Origin: Engraulis encrasicolus
Lineage: Eukaryota; Chordata; Actinopteri; Clupeiformes; Engraulidae
DNA length: 64,000 nucleotides
Direction: 5' to 3'
Assembly: GCF_034702125.1 (NCBI RefSeq)
Contig: NC_085858.1
Coordinates: 56,865,833 to 56,929,832 of the forward strand
In this document: piece by piece, positions 54,248 through 64,000 of the stretch
Layout: each line of letters opens with the position of its first letter
Position numbering within the stretch: position 1 is the first letter of the stretch
The notes under the pieces: generated by a model
What the model was told of the DNA's origin: nothing
Seen by the model: the letters and a program-made list of their open reading frames with translations, nothing else
Databases searched by the model: none
Program-made: the position numbers and the translations under genes

Positions 54248-54465
54248 AAAGGGGACAGGCCCCAGCCTAGCCAATGGGAACAGCCATCTAAAGGGGACAG
54301 GCCCCAACCTAGCCAATGGGAACAGCCATCTAAAGGGGACAGGCCCCAACCTAGCCAATGGGAACAGCCATCTAAAGGGGACAGGTCCCAGCCTAGCCAA
54401 TAGGAGCAGCCATCTAAAGGGGACAGGGCCCAGCCTAGCCTAGCCAAATGGGAACCTCCATCTAA
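54248..54465. repeat. 42-bp minisatellite, five units
   Basis: Tandem units of AAAGGGGACAGGCCCCA plus GCCTAGCCAATGGGAACAGC plus CATCT with few differences, directly beyond the right end of the 7.2-kb element. Confidence 0.85.
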
Positions 54466-54596
54466 TGTTTTTAAAAAGCACCAGACAACTTCAGGTTTTT
54501 AAATAAACAATGTCAAATAAATCAAACGCAACAATTCTTTTGACAGACAAAAGCAGCCAAGGCTACCAAAACAAACTGCTGCATAGAAATTGAAGA

Positions 54597-54880
54597 GAAA
54601 GCCCAACTGGGAAACTCCAACTGCCATTGTCATGGTGACGCAGCAGTCCACAGCACACAAAATTGCTTTTATGTCTCACCCGTGCAAGGGGACTGCCCCC
54701 AATGGCGCCCGGAAGGGAGCAGTGCGGTGGGACGGTAGGGTACCACGATCAGGGTACCTCAGTCATGGAGGAGGATGGGGAGAAAGCAATGGTTAATTAC
54801 TTCCCCCCCACCAACCTGGCGGGTAGGGAGTCGAATCGGCAACCTTTTGACTAGTCTGACTACATGACTGCCCATAGGTG
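54597..54880 (-). mobile_element. tRNA-derived SINE (minus strand)
   Basis: Read on the minus strand: a tRNA-like head with CAGTCATGTAGTCAG and a B-box GGTTGCCGATTCGACTCC, then a body CGCACTGCTCCC ... GGCGCCATTGGGGGCAG ... CCCCTTGCACGGG, and a tail TGGCAGTTGGAGTTTCCC. Part of the same tail occurs on the plus strand at 21457-21532. Confidence 0.75.
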
Positions 54881-55042
54881 ACTATTATTGAAGTGGTTTG
54901 GTGTCCTCTTGTGAAGAGGAAGAGTGGAACTGGCCGCATCATAGGTCTACTGAAGCACCAGATATCCCCCTGGAGTGCGGACCTGGTGTGTATGTAGCTG
55001 CTGTTCAGCATCATAAGATGAGGTGTTATGAAACAATGCTGG

Positions 55043-55075
<33 letters not shown>

Positions 55076-55165
55076 TTGTGTGTGTGTGTTGTGTGTGTGT
55101 GCGTGTGTGGTGTGTGCGCGCGCGCATGTGTGTGTGTGTGTGTGTGTCTGTCCGTGCGTGTGTGT
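55043..55165. repeat. GT microsatellite
   Basis: Interrupted GT/GC dinucleotide tract. The long open frames over it are low-complexity artefacts. Confidence 0.95.
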
Positions 55166-55679
55166 GTTAGGAATGCTGCAGAGCACCTGTTTCCCAGCAT
55201 CATCAGGCTCATTCCAAGCTCTCCACTCCCATGACAACAACTAACACACATGATCTCCATTTACTCAGAAGCCAGCTGTGTTTCAGGTTACTCAAAGACT
55301 GTTTAGAGAAAATCAGATAACTTACTGGTTTATGGTGAGTGGCCGACAATGTGTGGGCCATGGGAACAGAAGTAAGATGATGCCTTTACTCAGACACTTT
55401 ACGTTTCATATTCTTACTGTTGTCACCTAGCCAACTGACTGATAAGAATCATGTTACTAGTCAGAGAGTGAAGTTGAAAATTAAAACAAACGATTTACGT
55501 ACACTCACGACCAAAACACAACAAAAACGCAGATCATGTCAGCATAGCTCACTCACTGGAGTCGTCACAGAGCAGCACGCCCACCAGAGAGAGTAGATAA
55601 GACTAAAGAATCTCTGACGCCCACGGTTCTACTTCCAGGGTTCAACACAAGGACACCTGCATACAGTATGTCAAAAAAG

Positions 55680-55915
55680 GTACGGCCTCGTGGTTAAGGA
55701 GATGGACTTTAAATTGAAGGGTTGCAGGTTTGAATCCCACCCTTCCACTCCCTATCTCACTCCATGGCTGAGGTGCCCTTACTAAGCAAGGTGGCCTACC
55801 TAACCCCACACTGCTTCAGGGGCTGTAGCCAATACCCAGCATCTAAAATGACAGTAAGTAGCTTTGGATGAAAAAAAAAAGCGTTAGCTTAGTGTAATGT
55901 AATGTAAAGTAAGGC
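55680..55915 (+). mobile_element. tRNA-Leu-like SINE
   Basis: Head GCCTCGTGGTTAAGGAGATGG with a B-box GGTTTGAATCCCA, then GAGGTGCCCTTACTAAGCAA and CACTGCTTCAGGGGCTG, and a 3' tail AGTAGCTTTGGATGA ... GCGTTAGCTTAGTGTAATG. The A-box region resembles tRNA-Leu. A full SINE. Confidence 0.75.
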
Positions 55916-55920
55916 TTAAT

Positions 55921-56741
55921 CAGTGTTTCCCACAGAAATGTTTGAAACTATGGGGGTAGCCGGGAGGGGGGGGGGGAGGCGTCTTTTCACGCGGGCCTTG
56001 TTTGGGGGGACGGGGGGGGGACGGGGGTCTTTTCACGTGGGCCTTTTTTTGGGGGGGGGTGGTGCATTCGCGCAGTGTAAATGCAAAATGGCAAAACAAT
56101 GAGTACAGTATGACATTGGCGCATGGAGAAACTATAGGCCTAGGCCTACATTTCAGCCATTTATATTTTGAGAAATAAGGCTACATAATACACATGCAGG
56201 GGTCTATGTAATGAAAGGAGCAGAGATAAGAATTTAAGATTACTGTGAAATTGTTAACGCATAAACAAAAAGGGTCTAAGAGGGTAGGCTATGCCTTTCC
56301 CCACACACACATAGGCGTACACATTCTACATGAGGGGTGCTGGTCACAGGGCCAGTTTTTCAAAATTCCTCCCATTAAAAGGGCTGAACAACATATTACA
56401 CATTTATCTATATTCACATTCATTACACATTAATTTCTATATGTAGCCCGATGTCTCCTCTGCCTCGTCAATGAAGGCCTGTCGCCTAACTCATTACAAC
56501 TGTAAAACAAAGCCTGGGGAGTGTTAGTAAACTCATCCCAACTGTCCCTTCTCTGAAGGTTTTTTTTATTGCTCCCAAACCCAAGTTAACTAGGCTACTA
56601 GGCTTTTGATCCCTCTGTCTTTCAAGCACTTGTGGTTTTCTCTATAGGATGTATTTACTCCAGGAGGAAAATGCGAAGGAAATCGTTATTCAAATCGTTT
56701 TTAACAAAAACGGCAATCGTAAAAATGTATGGGAAACACTG
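55921..56741 (-). mobile_element. hAT-like repeat, family of 29417-30340
   Basis: The ends CAGTGTTTCCCAC and GTATGGGAAACACTG are inverted repeats. The interior matches the reverse complement of 29417-30340 over most of its length. It directly follows the SINE tail. The flanks share only TTAAT, so the target duplication is not convincing. Confidence 0.65.
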
Positions 56742-56798
56742 TTAATGAATTGTACCAAAAACAAACCTCAAAGGGGTGTTGTACAGTTTCCTTCCAGA

Positions 56799-58166
56799 CA
56801 GTGTTAATTTCGTCAACCACGACGATGACGAAAATATTTCGTCAACGCCCCTTTTTCCCTTGACGATGACGAGACGATGACGCACTAAAAATTGCCTCCA
56901 GCAAATAAAAATATGACGAAAATAAAAAATATTTTCGTCAAGGAGACTAAGACGAGACGAAATTTCCAAGCCATGGACGAATGGACATTAAAAAATATAA
57001 TTATTTATAATTAATTTGTAATTGTAATATAGGCCAAAGTGTCTTGAACTTCATAGGTTATTGCGCGCTCACGCTGTTGCCTCGCTTGTCTCTGCTGGCA
57101 GCCAGCCAGTCCATGGCGCAGCTCAGTCAGTAGTTCTGTAGCCTAGTAGTTCAGTGAGTCCATTTAAGTTGAGTTTAGGTCCTAAAACATTCCCAGAGAA
57201 AGAGAAAAAATAGCCGACGTTGAGGGAAGTGGTAATTTTGAAACATGTTCAACAACCCTCTTGTCCATGACGAAGACATGTGTTTCTGCAGTAATGACAG
57301 TCGTCGCGCCAATCCTCCTCTGATACTGTCATGTTAAACCTCCTCGAGCTTCCACTATTCTCCTTTTCACTTAGGCTGCCCGGCGTTCGTTGTCTGTTCT
57401 TTTTTTGTAATGTTTGCTATATTTGTTGTTTAACCACGTGAGTAGGCAGTTCGCAAGCAAATCATGAAGGTCGGATTTGTGAATGTAGCCTATTTAAATC
57501 AGTCACCGTCGGAGCGCGCGCCAGCGGGGGAAAGTTGGCCTGTCTAAACAGAGGCACGGCTACTGTAGTTTTGAAAAGAATCAATGGATGGGCGATCGCT
57601 AAGGAGTTTTAAACTGTTGAGATTTGAAACTTGTTCTTGTCGAGAGCAACGCTAAAAGACCCAAAGGAAGTCGACAGCATTTCCATGCGTCTGCAGCGTC
57701 TTCCTAAGTTCCAAAAACTCTTTTCAAGAGTCCCCCGACAAACAAAACAGCATTAGTGTTTAAATATTTGTATGTACTTGTCCTTTCTATCGTCCAGTCT
57801 GCATACCCCTGCCTAACTATTTCTCCTGGGACTTTTGCAGGGCATACGAAGTGTGCTCGCGCAATCTATTTAAGCCTATTCCACGCATGTCGCACGAGTC
57901 ATTATCGTTCTCTGCTCGCATTGCCAATTGAAAACAAAAACCGCTAACTGCATAGTCTAACATCAGCAATATTTTATCTGACTCGTGGTCATCGGGAAGC
58001 CACTATCAGGGAGACTTCTTGAACTTCATGGAGACTTGGGATGTCTGGTCTTCCCACTGCCGGTACCTAATCTGCAGGCTTTAAGTCACGCGGTCAGGTG
58101 AAGAAGAGCATGTAGTTTCCTCCGTGATCAAACTCAAAATCAAATAATATGCAGCAGCTTCTAATG

Positions 58167-58235
<69 letters not shown>

Positions 58236-58248
58236 AGCCTGCACCTGG

Positions 58249-58291
<43 letters not shown>

Positions 58292-58658
58292 CGATGCTCT
58301 TTTGCTCTATGATGTTGAAATGACTGATTTGGGTTTTGGTGGAAAATGACCTAGTAACAAGGTGAATATTTGCTGCAATAGGCTATATTAGTAATACTTT
58401 CTGAAATAACAATAGCCATTGTAGGTTATTTATTTTACACCACAATATTGACTAAAATGACTAAAATTTGAAATGTTGACGAAAATGACTAAAATGACTA
58501 AAATTTGACTATGACTAAAATTGATTTTCGTCATTTTGACTAAGACTAAGACTAAATTGAGAAGACAATGACTAAAATATGACTAAGACTAAAATTGATT
58601 TTCGTCATTGTGACTAAGACTAAGACTAAATCAAAAAAAACTGACGAAATTAACACTG
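56799..58658. mobile_element. hAT element, 1.86 kb, perfect TSD
   Basis: CAGTGTTAATTTCGTCAAC at the left and GACGAAATTAACACTG at the right are inverted ends flanked by the perfect octamer CTTCCAGA (56791-56798 and 58659-58666). Subterminal regions are dense in GACGAAAAT/ACTAAAAT words. The interior holds AG and GT microsatellites and no recognisable transposase. Confidence 0.8.
58172..58290. repeat. AG and GT microsatellites
   Basis: About 30 AG units (58172-58234), then GT/GC units (58251-58290), inside the hAT element. Confidence 0.95.
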
Positions 58659-58832
58659 CTTCCAGATCCACGTAATCTAGTAGGTGATAGATACTCAGCT
58701 ACTGAGTACAAGCCTTAAAGAGAGTTGCAAAATAGGATTTTGATTTTGGTTGGTCATCTGTTTCTATATATTATATTATAGTCAATTGGTCATCTATGTG
58801 TTTCTATATACTGTATATTACCTCATTAAAAA

Positions 58833-59020
58833 TGTAGGAGTCGGCCCTACCGTGGTACAAACGGTAGGGCACTCAATTGCTACGCGCAGTACGCGGCTCA
58901 CCTGAGTTCGATTCCGGCCCGGGTACTTTGCCGGCCTTTCCCCGTCTCTCTCTCTCCCCACTCGCTTCCTGTCCACGTCTTCACTGTCCTGTATCAAATA
59001 AAGGCAAAAAGCCCCCACCA
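58833..59020 (+). mobile_element. tRNA-derived SINE with CT-rich tail
   Basis: Head GGCCCTACCGTGGTACAAACGG and B-box GAGTTCGATTCCGGCC, then TTTCCCCGTCTCTCTCTC, TCGCTTCCTGTC and a tail ATCAAATAAAGGCAAAAAGC. This is the fourth distinct tRNA-headed SINE family in the window. Confidence 0.75.
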
Positions 59021-59125
59021 AAATAATGTTCAAAATAAGTCAGTACATTGCAAAAGGATATATACATCTAGTAGGATCTATGCAGTATCAAAAGGATCTA
59101 TATTTGTTACAGTATTTTTCAAATA

Positions 59126-61203
59126 CAGTCCCAGGAAAAAGTTTGTACACCCTTTGAAATTTCTTACAATTCTGTCAAAATTGATCGTAAAACATGGTCT
59201 GATCTTCCCGGAAATCTCAAGAAGGAACAATTAGAGTCTGCTTTAACTAATTCCACACAAACATTTACATGTTATCATAGTTTTATTGGCCATAAGGCTA
59301 TACCATTCACAGGAGAGCAAGGCATAAGTAAGTACACCCTTGCATTAAATAGGTTTTAACCCTCAGTTAGTTGCAATATCCTCGACCAGACTTGTCCTGT
59401 AGTTGCAGATCAGATTAACAAAACAATCTGGATGTGTCTTGTCTCCCTCCTCTTTAGAGAACTGCCTCTCGTCAGCAAGGTTTCTGGGATGTCTGGAGTG
59501 CATAGCTTTCTTGACTTCATGCCATATAATCTCAAATGTTTTTTGTCAGAGCTTTGACTGGGCTATTCCAGAATGTGTATTTCATTGTTATGAAGCCATT
59601 CTAAAGTCAATTTGCTTCTAAAGTATGGGTTGTTGTCACATTTCAGCACCCATCCTCTTGTGTGCTTCAACTGTGTGACAGACTTACTCACGTTTTTTTT
59701 CTGTAAAATATCACAATAAACTTGAGTTCATTGTTCCACTGATAATAGCAAACTGTCAAGGGCCTGAGGCAGCAAGGTAGCCGCATATAATGATGCTCCC
59801 GCCACCTTACTCAGAAGTGGAGATGTAACCAAGAATAGCTAAAAATGGGGTTCATTCTGCCAGGCCTTTAGGACAGGGATTAAGTCCCCTCTCTGGAGCC
59901 ATGCTGCATTCTGTTGTCAATATGAACTCCATCCATCATCCCTTCTGCTGCTGCATGCAGTAGTTACTATGTGCTTTATCTAAAACCGGCCCAATATGGT
60001 CCGGTATTACTGAGTGTTTACCCCCTCCTTATCTCCACTGAGATTTCTTATTGCTGTGTGCGTGTCTGTGTGTTCAGTCCCGAACCACTTCCTTCACTTT
60101 CACTATAAAATTTTGACTTTGATGATCACTTGTTTCCCTTTTTGGAGCAATTTCCTCCTACCCTCCGCTGTGCTTGCAAACAGCCCAGCATGGGATTTGA
60201 AATCCACCTTGGCCGGCTAAAGATTCGGCCATAAAATATTAAAGTGACAGACAGCACAGATGGGAGGCCATACACAGGCTCATCCGAAAGCGGACAGAAT
60301 GTTTCTGCCAATCTAAAATTAATGGGGTTTCTGACCAAAAAAATATTGCAGCACCTTTGAGGTTTGCAAAAAAGCATTTATATGCTTCATAATTACTGCT
60401 AAATATTCTGGAGACCAACGTTGAAACCAAAGTTGAACTGTTCAGGGGAACACACAATGTCATGTTTAGAGGAGAACTGGAGAACCACACCTTCACCAAA
60501 ACATCATCTCCACTTGTGAGTATGGTGGCGGGAACAACATTATATGCGGTTACCTTGGTGCCTCAGGCCCATGTCAGTTTGCTATTATCAGTGGAACAAT
60601 GAACTCAGAAGTTTATTGAGATATTTTACAGAAAACATGTGAGGTAGTCTGTCACACAGTTGAAGCACACAGGAGGATGGGTGCTGAAATGGGACAACAA
60701 CCCATATTTTAGAGGCAATTGACTTTAGAATTACTTCATAACAATTAAATACACATTCTGGAAAAGCCCAGTCAAAGCTCTGACAAAAAACATTTCACAC
60801 AATATGGCATGAGGTCAAGAAAGCTATTCACTCCAAACATCCCAGAAACCCTGCTGAAGAAGGGCAGTTTTCTAAAGAAGAGGGAGACGAAATGCATCCA
60901 GATTGTTTTGTTAATCTGATCTGCAACTACAGGATACATCTGGTTGAGGTTATTGTGACTAACTTAGGGTTAAAACCTATTGAATGCAAGGGTGTACTTA
61001 CTTATGCCTTGCTGTCCTGTGACTGTTTACATCTTATGGGCAATGAAAATATGAAAACTTGTAAATGTTTGGGTTGAATTAGTTAAAGCAGACTCTGGTT
61101 GTTCCTTCTTGTGATTTCCGGGAAGATCAGACCATGTTTTATGACCAATTTTGACAGAAAGGTAAGAAATTTCAAAGGGTGTACAAACTTTTTCCTGGGA
61201 CTG
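59126..61203. mobile_element. Tc1/mariner-type foldback element, 2.1 kb
   Basis: CAGTCCCAGGAAAAAGTTTG at the left is mirrored at the right, bordered by TA (59124-59125, 61204-61205). Inverted similarity continues inward for roughly 0.9 kb on both sides (for example GCAGATCAGATTAACAAAAC against GTTTTGTTAATCTGATCTGC). Words such as KVELF in the right arm hint at an eroded Tc1 transposase (around 60430). Confidence 0.7.
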
Positions 61204-61344
61204 TATATGAGGAAATTTTACTTTTGTAGACTATGTGCTCTTCTTAATCCAATAATTTGTGGTCTTCTAGGGTTTGGGTGCTCTTTAGTCCAAGGGATTG
61301 TACATCCAGAGTAAAACAATGAGAAGAAAGTTTATCTGACTGAG

Positions 61345-61445
61345 GTAGAACTACTCCAAATTAAAGTGTCTTTATTATTTAGGACAAAACAAAGCCCATG
61401 CTAAGCGACACAAGGCCTTGCACAGGGCAGTAACAGAGCATTTAA
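61345..61445 (-). mobile_element. Penelope-like 3' tail fragment
   Basis: The reverse complement reads TGTTACTGCCCTGTGCAAGG, then GGGCTTTGTTTTGTCC and AATAAAGACACTTTAATTTG, aligning with the tail of the element at 48602-50040. Only the terminal 100 bp or so is present. Confidence 0.6.
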
Positions 61446-63136
61446 GAAGTTTCTCATACATTGAAATATATAATGCATTGCTGCAACATCAATCCTTTTG
61501 CAGCATAGAGCTCTATATTTTGTTTTATGAGGGGCTTGAGTGTAGACCTGTGTTGTTTGCAGTTGTAAGGGCTCTACATTTGTATTAATACATTGATAGG
61601 TCAGTCAGTGCATAGGCCTCACATCATCTACAGCGATACTGTAACTTACCATTTAAGATTATTTGACATCTCCCCTTGGGTTGAATAATTGAGTTTTACC
61701 TTTCTCTTGTACTTCCAGTCAGTAGGATACTCATTTTACCTTGCAGTTCTAGCAATGAATCTTATGGGTTCATGACATCTAGCTAGCAGCTAGTAGAGTC
61801 AAGTTGGTACAACAACCATCTGTGGGAGAGTTAGGTAAACTCATTGGCTCAAACTACACAGTAACAAACAAATCTTCTGGAATAAATATACTGTAATCCA
61901 TCCCACCCAAATAAACTCTAACCCATCTAGAAATTAACTTTTTTTAAGCCGTCAATGCCAAATGATTTATTTCTGGTTGTGCTATAGACTGCAACGTGTT
62001 AGCATGCTATGGTGTTTACCTTTGTGTTGTAGGAGCCCAACATAACATTAAGAATTCATGAAGCAAATTAAATGAAATAATCTGTCATTTTATTGTCACA
62101 GCTTGCATTGACTAACACAAATATAAACACATGATGATATACCTGCTTTGTCCTGTTGTTTGTACTTCTGTTCATACGAAAAGTCACGGTGTTAGCGACC
62201 ATCCGTTATCCAGAGCAACTGCCACAGCGCGTGTGTGTTTACATTACCGCCATAGCCAGAGGGTCGCGCGCAAGCGTGAAGGGAAAGTCCAGCGGCGTCT
62301 CTGTCCATGGTTCTGAGGATAGCAGCAGCTAGCAGTGGATGTTGTCGTGCGTTGGGGGGGAGAACAGAAGCAGAGAGAGTGGATAAGACTCCTGCCTAGA
62401 ATCTCTGACAGAAGTGGTGGACCATCACTGGCCGCGGTGGTCACACACAGTAGATGAATAGCGGGTAGCTTGGCAGGATACTGCAGGGTAGGCAGGTTTG
62501 GTGTCGTTTTGGGGCAAATTGAAAGTTTTTGTCTTTTGCGAACCCTATGGGTCAGAGTCCCACTCCCGACCCAAGCTCTGTCCAAACAAAAATGTTTCTT
62601 CCGGGAAATTAGAACGAGGATATGGGCAGGCTATTGAACTTTCTGTAAAATGCCATTTATTCTAGGCCTACATGCATTCATCCATTATGAAAACTCCACT
62701 CTTTTCACTATCTTTTAAATAGGCCTACATGTATTTTCCTAAATAATTAAATGTCCTTTCTTTATTTATTTTAATTTAGGCATTAGGCCTACCCTGTCGG
62801 TAGGCTACTGGGTCGGGTTTAGTTCATTTGCCTAGGTCTGACCAAAGTAGGCTACAGTTAGGCTACATTTTGCAGGTAAAATGTGTATTGGGGTATTTAA
62901 ATGGCAGACACAGAGACAGAGAGGCAATCCAACTTTTGAATGATTGAAAACGGTCTTTTCCCCAGTCATAATATACTAGGCTAGTGGAAAATAGTAGTGG
63001 AAAATACCCATGAAAAAGACAACATGTGAATGGGCATCTTCTGAATGTAAAATACTAAAGCAAATACATAGGCCTACTCTACTTTTAAAGTGCTCTGACA
63101 AATAAGGAATGTAAAGTTCATTGTCATGGTCAACAT
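61446..63136. other. Intergenic, nothing recognised
   Basis: No gene, RNA or well-bounded repeat recognised. Short open frames such as the one near 62244-62585 on the minus strand show no domain features. Confidence 0.4.
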
Positions 63137-63147
63137 ATCATCATCAC

Positions 63148-63227
<80 letters not shown>

Positions 63228-63228
63228 G
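63137..63228. repeat. ATC trinucleotide microsatellite
   Basis: About 30 ATC units, nearly uninterrupted. The run of Met or His codons in open frames over it is an artefact. Confidence 0.95.
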
Positions 63229-64000
63229 GACCAGGGCTGTGTTTCTAAAAAGTGTAGCTGTTAGCCAGTTAGCAACTTGGGTATAGTTGCCAATGGGAAA
63301 TTGCATTGCAAACAACACCCTAGCAGCTGGTTTCGAGAAATGCATCAGTTAACATAGGCTTACATATCACTCAGTGGGCAGCATGCCTGCATTTGTATTT
63401 TGATTGCATTTACTTCATTTTATTGATACAAGTGAACCCAAATAATTACAATGTCTGTGGACATCTGGGCTCCCACTCCTGGTCCTGGGAGAAGCACAGC
63501 TGATGGGAGCTATCCATCTCTATCACAGCAGCCTCTCTGCAGCAGAGGAAAGCTCAGGTCCGGGGGCCACATGCGGCCCGCTGAGCCATTTCATGCAGCA
63601 GAGCCTGTACAAGAAAGACAACTGTTAAGTCACTCAACATTCTTAAAATGGCTTCCTAAAACAGGGGTCTACTCTAGCCAACATAAAATGAACCACGTAC
63701 ATAGGCTACATCTCAATAGTGCCTGCTTTCTACACTACTGCAATTGTGTTTTTGGGTTGTTTTTTTTGTTATTGTCTAATTGAATGTGGGTTTTTTTTTA
63801 GAAGATGCATCTCACAGCTCTGTTCTCTTAGTGACTGACAGATAGACTCATCATCATCATCACCCTGTCATCATGCTTGCATCTCACAGCACAGCACAGC
63901 ACGATCTCACGTCATAATGGAAGCCTTTAGTGAGGTGTCACAGAGTTCAAAATGAACTGTGTGTGTGTGTGTGTGTGTGTGCGTGTGCGTGCGTGCGTGC
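63229..64000. other. Intergenic end of window
   Basis: It contains a fragment near 63555-63590 (CTCAGGTCCGGGGGCCACAT) related to the hAT type at 22676-23073, and a terminal GT/GC microsatellite from 63957. No gene seen. Confidence 0.5.

Noticed and set aside
62131..62585. Open frames on both strands near 62.2-62.6 kb
   Set aside because: Opposed short frames with no domain, repeat or splice context. Composition does not distinguish them from background.
63130..63345. Frame with a long run of Met codons on the minus strand
   Set aside because: It is the ATC microsatellite read as ATG on the other strand.

Overview
The window is vertebrate nuclear DNA, almost certainly from a ray-finned (teleost) fish. 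The evidence is many short phase-conserved exons with GT-AG introns, abundant CA/GT microsatellites, four distinct tRNA-derived SINE families, and dense hAT, Harbinger, Kolobok/piggyBac-like, Tc1-like and Penelope-like elements. There is no bacterial-type gene organisation, rRNA gene, stand-alone tRNA gene or CRISPR array. I name no species.

The only host protein-coding genes I can support are two tandem, same-strand copies of a very large secreted or GPI-anchored extracellular-matrix protein of the alpha-tectorin type (NIDO, VWD-C8-TIL repeats, ZP). Copy A (1318-14965) enters the window already inside its first VWD domain. Copy B (23552-46176) appears complete: 28 coding exons and 2438 residues. 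Its predicted order is signal peptide, Pro/Thr-rich stalk of 12-residue repeats, D8C domain (uromodulin/GP2 type), NIDO, four VWD-C8-TIL units, EGF-like segment, ZP module with a furin-type site, and a hydrophobic GPI-type tail. The 17 internal exons shared by A and B have identical lengths and phases and nearly identical proteins, so this is a recent tandem duplication. Copy A has a 2-bp deletion in the last exon that removes the hydrophobic tail. It also has a stronger furin-type site and one extra cysteine in the ZP module. The pair may therefore have split into a soluble form (A) and a membrane-anchored form (B).

Layout: 1-1317 intron of copy A; 1318-15.7 kb copy A and its 3' UTR (poly-A signal 15718); 15.7-21.8 kb spacer with a SINE, a 9-bp-TSD MITE and a decayed Harbinger transposon; 21.8-23.5 kb candidate promoter and 5' noncoding exon of copy B; 23.55-46.8 kb copy B (poly-A signal 46759); 46.8-64 kb gene-free, repeat-dominated DNA. 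That last region holds a 7.2-kb TTAA-flanked element with at least three other elements nested inside it. One of these is a Penelope-like fragment with an intact 323-aa GIY-YIG endonuclease frame. A hAT element and a 2-kb Tc1-type foldback follow.

Most length differences between A and B introns are explained by individual transposon insertions with visible target-site duplications. They can be used to order events after the gene duplication.
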